A stretch of 50,139 bases of DNA from an uncultured Marinoscillum sp. (GTDB lineage Bacteria > Bacteroidota > Bacteroidia > Cytophagales > MED-G16): assembly GCA_902634135.1 (NCBI GenBank), contig CACPJB010000004.1:1-50139 (forward strand), in the 5' to 3' direction. The stretch's first letter is position 1; each line of letters begins with the position of its first letter. Made by a program: the position numbers and the translations under genes. Shown piece after piece: positions 20,019 through 30,237 of this stretch. A model generated the notes under the pieces. The model did no database searches. It saw nothing but the letters and a program-made list of their open reading frames with translations, and was not told the origin of the DNA.

Positions 20019-20093
20019 GGGCTCTTAGCTCAGTTGGTTCAGAGCACCTGCCTTACAAGCAGGGGGTCGCTGGTTCGAATCCAGCAGGGCCCA
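20019..20093 (+). tRNA. tRNA-Val(TAC)
   Basis: Cloverleaf: acceptor GGGCTCT/AGGGCCC, anticodon stem CCTGC-CTTACAA-GCAGG, T-arm GCTGG-TTCGAAT-CCAGC. Confidence 0.95.
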
Positions 20094-20097
20094 CAGT

Positions 20098-20127
20098 AAA
20101 AAACCCTACCAAGTGTGGGGTTTTTTT
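20098..20127 (+). terminator. Intrinsic terminator after tRNA-Val
   Basis: AAAAAACCCTAC-CAAGT-GTGGGGTTTTTT hairpin ending in a T-run. Confidence 0.8.
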
Positions 20128-20132
20128 AATTT

Positions 20133-21278
20133 ATGATTTTACATTTGAATATGTTATCAATTGGTAAATATTTTCTTCTGCATATCATTGCATCATATAC
20201 TTTATTAACTGAATATAATCTTGAAAAATTTAAATCTCTCAGAAAGGTATTTGAATCTCATTTTAAAATAGGTGTAGCGTTAAATAAAAAACAAATAAAA
20301 CAAAAGAATACTAAAGAAGCAGAACTTATTAAACTTGAATTTTCTTCACTAACAGCAGAAAATATTATGAAGTGGGAGGAAATTCATCCGAATGAAAAAA
20401 AATATAATTTTAAATTTTCTGATCTTTTAGTTGAATTAGCTATAGACAATAACCAAGATTTGATAGGTCATACTCTTGTTTGGCATAATCAAATTCCTGA
20501 ATGGGTTACTAGGAATGCAGATGGCTCTCTAGTAGATAGGGAAAAACTATTTCTTAATATTGATCAACACATTTCAAAAGTTGCAGGAAGATATTCAGGA
20601 AAAATAAAAGGATGGGATGTTGTTAATGAAGCTATTTTAGATGATGGTAGTTTTAGAAAAAATGATTTTTATAATATAGCTGGTGAAGATTATATTATTA
20701 AGTCATTTGAAATAGCTCAAAATGTTGATCCTAGTGCTGAGCTATATTATAATGATTTTAGTATGTACAAACCTGAGAAATGCGACGCTGCAATTATAGT
20801 TGCAAACAAGATAAGAGATAAAGGTATTAGAATTGATGGAATTGGACTTCAAGCACATTGGGGTTTAGACTATCCATCTATCGAAGAAATTGAAAGAAGT
20901 ATAATGAAAATTTATGAAGCAGGTTATAAGGTTCATTTTACTGAATTAGATATTGATGTATTGCCTAATCTATGGGAAATTGAGGGTGCTGACTTGTCAG
21001 ATAATTTTAAATCTAATGATGAATTAAATCCATACAGAAAACATCTTCCAGATAGTATATCAAATTTATTAGCGAACAGATATTCTGAAATTTTTGATTT
21101 ATTTATAAAACACAGCAAAAAAATTGAAAGAGTAACTTTCTGGGGATTGTCAGATGGACATAGTTGGAAAAATGATTGGCCAGCAAAAGGCAGAACCAAT
21201 TACCCATTACTTTTTGATAGAGAAAATAAGCCTAAGCAAGCATATCAGGATATATTAGGACGCTTTGGTAAAAAATAA
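20133..21278 (+). CDS. GH10 endo-beta-1,4-xylanase (classical motif set)
   Basis: GHTLVWHNQIPEW, WDVVNEAI (acid/base Glu), HFTELDID (nucleophile Glu), TFWGLSDGHSW. Confidence 0.93.
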   Translation: MILHLNMLSIGKYFLLHIIASYTLLTEYNLEKFKSLRKVFESHFKIGVALNKKQIKQKNTKEAELIKLEFSSLTAENIMKWEEIHPNEKKYNFKFSDLLVELAIDNNQDLIGHTLVWHNQIPEWVTRNADGSLVDREKLFLNIDQHISKVAGRYSGKIKGWDVVNEAILDDGSFRKNDFYNIAGEDYIIKSFEIAQNVDPSAELYYNDFSMYKPEKCDAAIIVANKIRDKGIRIDGIGLQAHWGLDYPSIEEIERSIMKIYEAGYKVHFTELDIDVLPNLWEIEGADLSDNFKSNDELNPYRKHLPDSISNLLANRYSEIFDLFIKHSKKIERVTFWGLSDGHSWKNDWPAKGRTNYPLLFDRENKPKQAYQDILGRFGKK

Positions 21279-21303
21279 TTTTAATACTATATCTTTAAAT
21301 TAG

Positions 21304-22728
21304 ATGGAACAATCTCAAATATTATCTGTAAAAGAAAAGATAGGGTATAGTTTAGGTGATTTAGCTGCTAATTTAGTCTTCCAAACTCTTATCACCTATT
21401 TAGCTTATTTCTATACAGATATTTATGGCCTTTCCTCAGAAGATTCATCCTATATAATATTAACAGTTGGTCTTATCTCAGCCTTTACATTTAATCCCAT
21501 TATTGGAGCAATAGCAGATAGAACTAATTCAAAATGGGGTAAGTTTAGACCTTGGATTCTATGGACATCTATTCCACTAGGAATAGTAGCCTTACTCGCA
21601 TTCTCTACACCAGATTTTTCCTATAAGGGAAAATTTATTTATGCAATAGTTACTTATTCTGCATTACTCTTTTTGTATGCTGCTAATAATTTACCATATG
21701 CTGCTTTAAGTGGAGTTATAACAGGAGATATGAAAGAAAGGAATAGCATGTCATCATACAGATTTGTTGCTGTTATGGTCGCACAATTTTTTGTTCAAGT
21801 GTTTATGTATCCAATTATATTAAAAGCAGGAGGAGGAGATAAAGCTTTAGGAATTGAAACTGTAATGACTTACTTGGCCATTATTGGAACAATTATGTTA
21901 TTAATAACTTTTTTTACTACCAAAGAAAGAATAATTCCTAAACCAGAACAAAAGTCAAGTTTGAAGCAAGATATAAATGATCTTTCTTCAAATATCCCAT
22001 GGTTAATTATGTTATCAGTGACTACACTACTATTCATTACTTTATCAATGAAAGGCGGTGCTTATGTATACTATTTTGAAAATTATGTTAATGAACAAGC
22101 TTTATCAAATTTCATAGCACCTATTATATCTTTTCTATCCCTAATAGGCCTAAACTTTTTTGCAGAAGATCCAGTCTCTGCAGGTTTTGGTTTATTTAAT
22201 GCAGGAGGAATAATAACTATGATTATAGGAATTTCTTTTTCTAAAGGTCTAGCTGATAGATTTGGTAAAAGGGATATTTTTATGAGTGCTCTTTTTATAT
22301 CAACTCTTTTCATATCAATTTTTTATTTTTTTGACCCTCATAATCTATTTTTTATGTTTTTTTCACAAATTCTTCATGGTTTTTTTTATGGAATAACCAT
22401 ACCTTTATTATGGGCAATGATTGCTGATGTTGCTGACTATTCAGAATGGAAAAATAATAGAAGAGCTACAGCTATAATTTTTTCTGCTATGATGGTAGGT
22501 CTTAAAGGTGGGCTAAGTATTGGAGGAGCCTTAGTAGCTTCAATTTTAGGTTATTATGGCTATGAGGCTGGAGTAGAACAGGTATCTAATACTCTTTATG
22601 GAATTAAAATGCTCATAAGTATCTTTCCTTCAGTTCCATTTATCTTTTGTGTATTACTCCTTTTCTTTTATGAAATAGATAAGAATATGGAATCTCAAAT
22701 TGAAATAGATTTAAAAAATAAAAGATAA
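21304..22728 (+). CDS. Glycoside-pentoside-hexuronide (GPH) family cation symporter
   Basis: EKIGYSLGDLAANLVFQ, GAIADRTNSKWGKFRPWILW, WAMIADVADYSEW. Confidence 0.88.
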   Translation: MEQSQILSVKEKIGYSLGDLAANLVFQTLITYLAYFYTDIYGLSSEDSSYIILTVGLISAFTFNPIIGAIADRTNSKWGKFRPWILWTSIPLGIVALLAFSTPDFSYKGKFIYAIVTYSALLFLYAANNLPYAALSGVITGDMKERNSMSSYRFVAVMVAQFFVQVFMYPIILKAGGGDKALGIETVMTYLAIIGTIMLLITFFTTKERIIPKPEQKSSLKQDINDLSSNIPWLIMLSVTTLLFITLSMKGGAYVYYFENYVNEQALSNFIAPIISFLSLIGLNFFAEDPVSAGFGLFNAGGIITMIIGISFSKGLADRFGKRDIFMSALFISTLFISIFYFFDPHNLFFMFFSQILHGFFYGITIPLLWAMIADVADYSEWKNNRRATAIIFSAMMVGLKGGLSIGGALVASILGYYGYEAGVEQVSNTLYGIKMLISIFPSVPFIFCVLLLFFYEIDKNMESQIEIDLKNKR

Positions 22729-22729
22729 T

Positions 22730-23743
22730 ATGTCTGAGGAGAATAAGATTGATTTTAATGATTTGCAAAAAAAGGCAGTATCACATCCTCTAGTTACTGA
22801 CAAATTTACAGCAGACCCATCTGCTCATGTTTTTGATGGTAAAATTTACATTTATCCTTCGCATGATATTGATGCTGGAATTCCATTTAATGATAATGGA
22901 GATCATTTTGGAATGAGAGATTATCATGTCTACTCAATGAATAGTCCAGATGATCTTAAGGCAATGGATTTAGGAAAAATTTTAGATATTGATGATGTGC
23001 CTTGGGCTAAAAGACAAATGTGGGCACCTGACATTGCAAAAAAGGATAATAAATACTATTTCTTTTTTCCTGCTAAAGATAAGGATGATATTTTTAGAAT
23101 TGGGGTAGCAACAAGCAATTCACCTATTGGACCTTTTATTCCAGAGCCAAAATATATAGAAGGAAGCTATTCTATAGACCCAGCAGTTTTTGATGATAAT
23201 GGTGAATTTTATATGTACTTTGGTGGTATATGGGGAGGCCAACTTCAGAAGTATAGAAAGAATAAATATAATATAAATAATGATTTATTAAGTGATAAAG
23301 AATCAGCCTTTGGTCCTATAGTTGCTAAAATGTCAGCTGATATGAAAAGTTTTGATTCAGAGCCAAAAGAAATTTTAATTTTAGATGAAAAAGGTAACCC
23401 ATTATTAGCTGGAGATAATAAAAGGAGATATTTTGAAGGGCCCTGGGTGCATAAGTTTAATAATAAATATTATCTATCTTATTCAACAGGTGATACACAC
23501 TACATATGTTATGCAATTGGGGAAAATCCTTTAGGGCCATTTCATTATATTGGTCGTATTTTAGAGCCTGTTATAGGTTGGACAACTCATCATTCAATTT
23601 GTGAATTTAAAGGAAGATGGTTTTTGTTTTACCATGATTCATCTTTATCAAAAGGCGTCACACACTTAAGGTGTATGAAGGTCGTAGAAATTTTTTATGA
23701 TAGAAATGGACATATCAGTACAGTATATCCATACCGAAAATAA
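22730..23743 (+). CDS. GH43 family glycosidase (beta-xylosidase/arabinofuranosidase type)
   Basis: TADPSAHVFDGKIYIYPSHD, YSIDPAVFDD, YFEGPWVHKFNNKYYLSYSTG, HHSICEFKGRWFLFYHD. Confidence 0.9.
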   Translation: MSEENKIDFNDLQKKAVSHPLVTDKFTADPSAHVFDGKIYIYPSHDIDAGIPFNDNGDHFGMRDYHVYSMNSPDDLKAMDLGKILDIDDVPWAKRQMWAPDIAKKDNKYYFFFPAKDKDDIFRIGVATSNSPIGPFIPEPKYIEGSYSIDPAVFDDNGEFYMYFGGIWGGQLQKYRKNKYNINNDLLSDKESAFGPIVAKMSADMKSFDSEPKEILILDEKGNPLLAGDNKRRYFEGPWVHKFNNKYYLSYSTGDTHYICYAIGENPLGPFHYIGRILEPVIGWTTHHSICEFKGRWFLFYHDSSLSKGVTHLRCMKVVEIFYDRNGHISTVYPYRK

Positions 23744-23838
23744 TTACAATTATTGTTTTCCTAACAGAAATGTTTAATTATTGTTTTTTTAATAATTATG
23801 TTATAAATTAAATTTCAATATTTAGAATACCTCTAAAT

Positions 23839-23848
23839 AACAGCTGTT
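23839..23848. promoter_or_regulatory. 10-bp perfect palindrome AACAGCTGTT upstream of susC, possible operator
   Basis: Only perfect palindrome noticed in the 155-bp gap before susC. Confidence 0.25.
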
Positions 23849-23898
23849 TTTCGTAACTAAAGACAGAATAAATTAATAATTAACTAAATGACCAAACG

Positions 23899-26800
23899 AT
23901 GAGATTATTACTTTTATCTATTGCTCTATTTATATCAACATTAAGTTTCGCTCAGCAAACTATAACTGGAACCGTAACAGATGAAACTGGTGAAACAATT
24001 CCTGGTGCTACAATCCTTGAATTGAATACTAGTAATGGAGTTGTAACGGATATAGATGGCAACTTTTCGATTTCTGTGTCAAATTCAGATGCAGTTCTTA
24101 GAATTTCATTTCTGGGTTTTGGATCTCAAGATATAACAGTTGGAGCAAGATCTATTATTGATATAACCTTAGTACAAGATTTACAAGAGTTAGAAGAAGT
24201 TGTAGTTGTTGGTTATGGAACTGTAAGAAAGAGTGACTTAACTGGTGCTGTATCTTCTGTGGAGCTTTCAGAAAATGAAGCTAGAGAATTTTCAACTGTT
24301 GATCAGATACTACAAGGACGTGCTGCTGGAGTTCAGGTTACTCAAAATGCAGGTTCCCCTGGGTCTGGTATTAGTGTTAGAATAAGAGGTACAAATAGTC
24401 TTAGAGGAAATAATGAGCCTTTATATGTTGTAGATGGTATAATAATTTCATCAGCTGGTGAAGATGTAAATCCTGCAGGTGGTATCGGTAATTCAGGTCA
24501 AGAAGTTCAGAACGGTCTTAACGGTTTAAATCCAAGAGATATTGAAAGTATAGAAGTTCTCAAAGACGCTTCCGCTACCGCAATTTATGGATCCAGAGGT
24601 GCAAATGGAGTAGTTTTAATCACAACTAAAAAAGGACTTTCTGGGAAAAGAAATATTAATTTATTTGTTAATTCTGGAATAAGGATGATGGAGGATCAGA
24701 GATATGATGTTTTAAGTGGTCTGGATTTTGCAAGATATCAGAATGAAGTTCAAGCTATGAATTATAACAAAGTTAGATATCATATTGACGGTGATCAGGT
24801 CTATCCAATTTTAAGTGATGGTTCATTAGCATCAACACCGGCAATTCTTCATGATTGGCAAGATGAGATTTATCAGATAACTGAACATTATAACTTTGGC
24901 GGTTCAGTTTCTGGTGGTGATAGTGATGGAAGTTACTACTTATCTTTTGGATATACTGATCAAAAAGGTCTTGTTGAAAATTCAAGATTTCAGAGTGGCG
25001 ATATAAGATACAATTTTGATAAAAAGATTACAGATAAACTTAAAGTGGATGCTAGGTTTAGTGGCTTTTATAGTAATCTAGACTTTGCCGAGTCGGGAGA
25101 TTTAATTGGTGCAAATCAAAGTAGTGTTAGGAGTATATTATCTAATGTACCTATAACAAATGATGAGATGGAGGAATATGGTAATGCTTTAAACACAACA
25201 ACGCCATTAGGTTGGGTTCAAGATTTTGAAGATAAGTCTGAGGAAAGTAGATTTTTAGGGTCAATTACTCTAACCTATAATTTACCGGTAAAAGGTCTTC
25301 AATATGAATTAAGAGCAGGGGGGAATATGAGAAGTAAAGAAAGAAGAAGATTTTGGGGTCTAAATACTTACCAAGGTAAAAATGGAAATGGAGCTCTTCA
25401 AATTTCTAATATTAATACGAAGTCATATCAAATAAATAATCTTTTAAGATTTAATAGAACCTTTAATAGAAAGCATAGGGTAAATGCTGTAGCTGGATTT
25501 ACATGGGACTCTAGAGATGTAGATACTAAGATTTTTGCTGTTGAAGATTTTGTCACTACTGCGTTAACAACTCAGCAACCCCTTCTTGGTCAGCTTAATT
25601 CTACACCTCTTGCTACTGGAGCTTCTGATACCAGATTAATTTCATATTTAGCAAGAGCAAATTATACTTTCAAGAATAAGTACACTCTCACTTCTACACT
25701 TAGGGTAGATGGAGTATCTAAATTTTCTGAAGAAAATAGATATGGATACTTTCCATCATTTTCACTTGCTTGGAGATTAATACAAGAATCATTTATTGAA
25801 GATCTTAATGTATTTGATGATTTAAAACTAAGAGCTGGATGGGGACAAATTGGAAATCATGGGATTAGACCTTATGCTACATTATCAAATTATGCAAGTA
25901 ATACTAATGTCCTTTATGGTAATGCAGATAATGGAGTTGATATTCCTATATTCCTTCAAAATATTGCAAATCCTGATCTAAGATGGGAAACTACTGAGCA
26001 AATTAATTTAGGTTTAGATTTTGCTTTCTTTGAAAGTCGATTAACAGCTACGGTAGATGTATATAGTAAACTAACTAAAGATTTACTTCAGAATGTTCCA
26101 ATTCCTTTATCTTCTGGATTTTTAAATGTACAAGTTAATAGAGGAGAAATAGAAAATAGAGGAATTGAAGCTAGTTTAAATGCTATAGTTTTAGATAAAA
26201 ATGATTTTACGTTATCTATTGGAGGTAACATTGCATTTAACAAAACACAACTTAAAAATTTAGGACTCCCACCTTCAAATATTCTTGTTGATGGTTCTTT
26301 TCAGAATACAGCATTTTACGAAGGTAATAATGTTAGTAGAGGAAATATTTTTAAGTATGCACCAAATGTATTTATAGAAGGTCAAGAATCAAGTTTGTTT
26401 TATGGTTTTGAGACAGATGGTATTTATCAAGTTGGAGACATATTGCCAGGAGGTGGTCTAGCAAGAATTTACGATCCAACAGATGATAATCCGCCTATGT
26501 ATTGGGCTGGTGATTATAAAATTGTTGATCAAAATGGTGATGGTGTAATTGATCTCCAAGACAGAACTATCATTGGAAATCCTAATCCTGATTTTGTGTA
26601 TGGTGTTAACCTAGAACTTTCTTACAAAAATTTAAGTCTTAGAGTTTTAGCTAATGGTGTTTATGGAAATGATATTGCAAATGGAAATTTATTACAGCTA
26701 GCAACTCCAGAAGGAGTTTCTTGGAGTAATATAACCACTGCTGCATACAATAATGCATGGAGACCTGATAGACCCTCAAATACTTATCCAAGAATTGGAT

Positions 26801-27063
26801 ATTCAACAAATGGATTGATAGCGATGCCAGACTGGATTATCGAAGATGGAAGTTTCTTTAGAATAAGTAATATTAATTTGAGTTATCAATTTGATAAGAT
26901 TAATATTTATTTATCAGCTCAAAATCTTTTCACTTTTACAGGTTATAGCGGATATAATCCTGAGACTACAAGTTTTCTTTATGATGGTTTAAGAAATGGA
27001 GTTGATTGGAATGGACAACCTAACGCCCGTAAATTTACTGTTGGATTAAACTTTAACTTATAA
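23899..27063 (+). CDS. SusC-like TonB-dependent outer membrane transporter
   Basis: Signal peptide; CarboxypepD_reg-like ITGTVTDETGETIPGATI; VVVVGYGTVRKSDLTGAVSSV plug; IYGSRGANGVVLITTKKG. Confidence 0.96.
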   Translation: MRLLLLSIALFISTLSFAQQTITGTVTDETGETIPGATILELNTSNGVVTDIDGNFSISVSNSDAVLRISFLGFGSQDITVGARSIIDITLVQDLQELEEVVVVGYGTVRKSDLTGAVSSVELSENEAREFSTVDQILQGRAAGVQVTQNAGSPGSGISVRIRGTNSLRGNNEPLYVVDGIIISSAGEDVNPAGGIGNSGQEVQNGLNGLNPRDIESIEVLKDASATAIYGSRGANGVVLITTKKGLSGKRNINLFVNSGIRMMEDQRYDVLSGLDFARYQNEVQAMNYNKVRYHIDGDQVYPILSDGSLASTPAILHDWQDEIYQITEHYNFGGSVSGGDSDGSYYLSFGYTDQKGLVENSRFQSGDIRYNFDKKITDKLKVDARFSGFYSNLDFAESGDLIGANQSSVRSILSNVPITNDEMEEYGNALNTTTPLGWVQDFEDKSEESRFLGSITLTYNLPVKGLQYELRAGGNMRSKERRRFWGLNTYQGKNGNGALQISNINTKSYQINNLLRFNRTFNRKHRVNAVAGFTWDSRDVDTKIFAVEDFVTTALTTQQPLLGQLNSTPLATGASDTRLISYLARANYTFKNKYTLTSTLRVDGVSKFSEENRYGYFPSFSLAWRLIQESFIEDLNVFDDLKLRAGWGQIGNHGIRPYATLSNYASNTNVLYGNADNGVDIPIFLQNIANPDLRWETTEQINLGLDFAFFESRLTATVDVYSKLTKDLLQNVPIPLSSGFLNVQVNRGEIENRGIEASLNAIVLDKNDFTLSIGGNIAFNKTQLKNLGLPPSNILVDGSFQNTAFYEGNNVSRGNIFKYAPNVFIEGQESSLFYGFETDGIYQVGDILPGGGLARIYDPTDDNPPMYWAGDYKIVDQNGDGVIDLQDRTIIGNPNPDFVYGVNLELSYKNLSLRVLANGVYGNDIANGNLLQLATPEGVSWSNITTAAYNNAWRPDRPSNTYPRIGYSTNGLIAMPDWIIEDGSFFRISNINLSYQFDKINIYLSAQNLFTFTGYSGYNPETTSFLYDGLRNGVDWNGQPNARKFTVGLNFNL

Positions 27064-27068
27064 TTAAG

Positions 27069-28598
27069 ATGAAATTTTTAAAATTGATAACAATGAAAAC
27101 TATGAAAAATTTTAAAATAGCTTTTTTTACTTTTTTCTTTATTGTATTAAGTTCATGTGAACTTGAAGAGGTAGCTCCTTTTTTAGACAAGACGGTTTAT
27201 GAAGACCCTCAAACTGCTCAGGCAAGTGCTAAAGGAATATATGCAGGCCTTACTGCTTATAATGCAAAAGAGAGAGGCATATTTGTTATTAATGGGTTTT
27301 CTGGTTTATTTATTACTGGAAGAAATGGCCAGAGAATATCAAATATTCATAATGCAAATCTCTTATCTTTAAATCCAACTTATGATGCAGATTCTGAATC
27401 AATGTGGAGTGAATATTATTCTGTGATATCTAGATGTAATGGAGCTATTCAGTATACAACAACTGGTAATGATCCTGTATTTGATAATGTTGCAGGTCAT
27501 GCTTATTTTCTTAGAGCTTACTCATATTTTCAATTAGTTAGACTATGGGGGGATATACCTTTATGGACTGTATTACCAGATAATAATAACTTACATAAAG
27601 CTAAATCCTCTGCTAAAAGTATATATGAACAAATAATTAGTGATGCTCAGCAAGCAGAAAATTTAATGAATGAGACTTTAGGTGTTGGTTTTCCATTGAA
27701 ATATGCTTCTAATATGCTTTTAGCAAAAGTTTATATGACATTAGCAACAAACCCTGATCTAGGAGATGGTTCTAGTAACTACTGGCAGTTAGCTTATGAT
27801 GAAGCTATAAAAGTAAAGAATTCAGGAAGGTACACTCTTCATTCTAATTACAACGAGCTATTTACTCAGGCTGGAGAAAACACTAATGAGTCAATTTTTG
27901 AATATCAACTTAGTGAGATAGCGAGTAATAGTCAGTTAGGAAGAAACTTTACCCCTTGGAAATATAAAGCTGGTCAGCATTTTGGGTGGTTATCTGTTCA
28001 TGCAAGTGTTTATGATACTCATGTAGCAAACTATCCGGTTGATCCGAGACTTGATGGTACTTACCTTCATTATTATACTAGAGCTGATAATAATGATGAA
28101 GTTAAATTATATCCATCAACAGGAAGAAACAGTTTTAGGGCGTCACATCCATATCTATTTAAGTTTGCTGAAAAAGACAAAAGTCATACAGCTCAGTATA
28201 ATAGCCAAAATTATATAGTTTATAGATATGCTGATCTACTCTTAATGTTAGCTGAGATTTCTAATGAATTATCTAAAGATGCGGAGGCAATGGGATATGT
28301 TGAACAGGTTTTAAGTAGGGTAGGTTTGACACCGCATATAAGTTATCAAGGTGGCCAAGCATCATTTAGAGATGCAATTATGAGAGAATATAGATTTGAA
28401 CTTTTAGGTGAAGGAGAAGACTCACATAATAATAGAAGAAGAGGATTTAATTATTTTCTAAATACTATAATCTTACCTCATAATAATGCACCTAATAGAA
28501 ATCAGTATGATTTAACACTTTTAACTGACGAGTCTAGAGTAATGAAATTACCTATTCCTCTTGGTGAGGTAACTACTAACGATCTTATTGACGATTAA
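27069..28598 (+). CDS. SusD-like surface glycan-binding lipoprotein
   Basis: Lipobox VLSSCE; HAYFLRAYSYFQLVRLWGDIPLWT; C-terminal NRNQYDL. Confidence 0.93.
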   Translation: MKFLKLITMKTMKNFKIAFFTFFFIVLSSCELEEVAPFLDKTVYEDPQTAQASAKGIYAGLTAYNAKERGIFVINGFSGLFITGRNGQRISNIHNANLLSLNPTYDADSESMWSEYYSVISRCNGAIQYTTTGNDPVFDNVAGHAYFLRAYSYFQLVRLWGDIPLWTVLPDNNNLHKAKSSAKSIYEQIISDAQQAENLMNETLGVGFPLKYASNMLLAKVYMTLATNPDLGDGSSNYWQLAYDEAIKVKNSGRYTLHSNYNELFTQAGENTNESIFEYQLSEIASNSQLGRNFTPWKYKAGQHFGWLSVHASVYDTHVANYPVDPRLDGTYLHYYTRADNNDEVKLYPSTGRNSFRASHPYLFKFAEKDKSHTAQYNSQNYIVYRYADLLLMLAEISNELSKDAEAMGYVEQVLSRVGLTPHISYQGGQASFRDAIMREYRFELLGEGEDSHNNRRRGFNYFLNTIILPHNNAPNRNQYDLTLLTDESRVMKLPIPLGEVTTNDLIDD

Positions 28599-28608
28599 AT
28601 TGATAAAT

Positions 28609-30237
28609 ATGAGATACATCATAAATAGCTTTAAGTTTTTATTATTTTCTTTAATTATTTTTTCCTGTGAGGAAAGAGTAGAATTAGATTACATAGAATT
28701 TACGCCTGGTTCTCTTGCTAGCAACGATGGAAAAATTATCTACGCCAATGTAGATGTATATCCATTACTAGATGTGATATCAACTGATACACCTAGTGTA
28801 GATAATAGTATTAATACAGGTTTAGTGTTTAGTATTGATACTGTTAAAGCACCGACTGAGAGTTCATTTGATTATTCTAAATTTTCCATTGACAAACCAT
28901 CTGGTGTTATTACATATGATAATACAATGGGTGGTCTAACAGAGGGGAATTATATGGTATCAGTTTCAGTTGATAATGCTGGTGGTGTTGCAAAATATGA
29001 TGACGCGGTAACAATTAGTGTACTTTCAGTTCCAATTCAAGTTAATATTGATAATGAAAGTGTTGATGTTGGGTCTTTGCAAACAGGAGAGATTGCAACT
29101 GCTTCAGTAACTGATCTTTCCGGTCAAGGTGTAGTTAGTATGATTACTTATCAATTAATTGATGCACCTGATATATATACAATTAATGAGACAAGTGGTA
29201 TTATTTCAAAAGTAAAAGCTGCTAACTCTGGTTCTGTAAAACTTTCAGTTCAGGTGGGTAGTAACCTTGGTGCCGTGGTAGCATCAGATCTTTTAACAGT
29301 TAATGTTGGTCCTTCACCTACTCTTAATTTATTACAGTTAGATGGAACAACACCTTTAACTAGAGTAACTCTTTCTCCATATACAGCATATACAAGTTAT
29401 CCTCCAGTTTTAAATGATATGACTGCTGTATCATGGAGTATAATATTACCTCCATCACTAGATAATTTTAAGAACTTTTTCAGCATGGGAGCTGCTGGTG
29501 AAATAACAATTGCTGCTGACGCTAATTTACCAGAAGGAGATTATAAAATTGGAGTTACACCTCAAAATGCTGGTGGGATATCTTTAGAGTTCCCTGAGGT
29601 ATTAACTGTAAAAGTTGAAAATAGATCTACTGTAGTTTTTGAAGATTTAATTAATGGTGATGGTGACTCTGCTCCTCCTGGTACAGTAGACGGTTGGAGT
29701 ACTCATCTTATATCAGGTACTGCAGATGGTAGCTCATGGAAAAAAATGAAAGCTGTTGCTGGTAAATGGGGTAGTATGAGAAGATGGATGGGTGGAACTT
29801 ATGTTGGAGATTCTGATGAATGTGTTGTTAGAGAGATTGACTTATCATCAATAGATAAAACAAAACCAACCAAAATTGTATTTGGTGAAGTTATTGGGTA
29901 TGGTCCAGCATACATGAATAAATATGATAGAGCTTTTTATTATGGTGAAGACACAACTAATTTATCTTTAGGAACTTGGAGTGATGCTGAATGGGTTCCA
30001 TTAACAGGTCTAGGTTTGGAAGGTACAGACTGGTTGGGGGCTAATTGGAATAGTGGAAATGGTCCTCCTCAAGATTATACTAAGTCTATAAACTTAAATA
30101 CTATTTCTGGTAATAAGATTTATCTAAATTGGAGAATGAGAAGAAAAGACTCCCAGACTGGTAAGCAGAATGGACAGTGGGTAATTAATGACGTTAGAAT
30201 AGAGCAGCCTGATGTATATAATGCAGAGGAAGAATAA
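28609..30237 (+). CDS. Surface lipoprotein with Ig-like domains and C-terminal jelly-roll-like segment; candidate surface glycan-binding protein (ORF track start 28588 is TTG)
   Basis: Lipobox LIIFSCEE, position directly after susD; beta-rich repeats; no recognised enzymatic motif. Confidence 0.65.
   Translation: MRYIINSFKFLLFSLIIFSCEERVELDYIEFTPGSLASNDGKIIYANVDVYPLLDVISTDTPSVDNSINTGLVFSIDTVKAPTESSFDYSKFSIDKPSGVITYDNTMGGLTEGNYMVSVSVDNAGGVAKYDDAVTISVLSVPIQVNIDNESVDVGSLQTGEIATASVTDLSGQGVVSMITYQLIDAPDIYTINETSGIISKVKAANSGSVKLSVQVGSNLGAVVASDLLTVNVGPSPTLNLLQLDGTTPLTRVTLSPYTAYTSYPPVLNDMTAVSWSIILPPSLDNFKNFFSMGAAGEITIAADANLPEGDYKIGVTPQNAGGISLEFPEVLTVKVENRSTVVFEDLINGDGDSAPPGTVDGWSTHLISGTADGSSWKKMKAVAGKWGSMRRWMGGTYVGDSDECVVREIDLSSIDKTKPTKIVFGEVIGYGPAYMNKYDRAFYYGEDTTNLSLGTWSDAEWVPLTGLGLEGTDWLGANWNSGNGPPQDYTKSINLNTISGNKIYLNWRMRRKDSQTGKQNGQWVINDVRIEQPDVYNAEEE

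Noticed and set aside
20019-20093. tRNA-Val as an integration site for the PUL
   Set aside because: No integrase in the window and no repeat of the tRNA 3' end was noticed downstream; cannot be supported
23744-23830. AATAATT-AC-AATTATT hairpin after GH43 as a terminator
   Set aside because: AT-only stem with a 2-nt loop; not convincing
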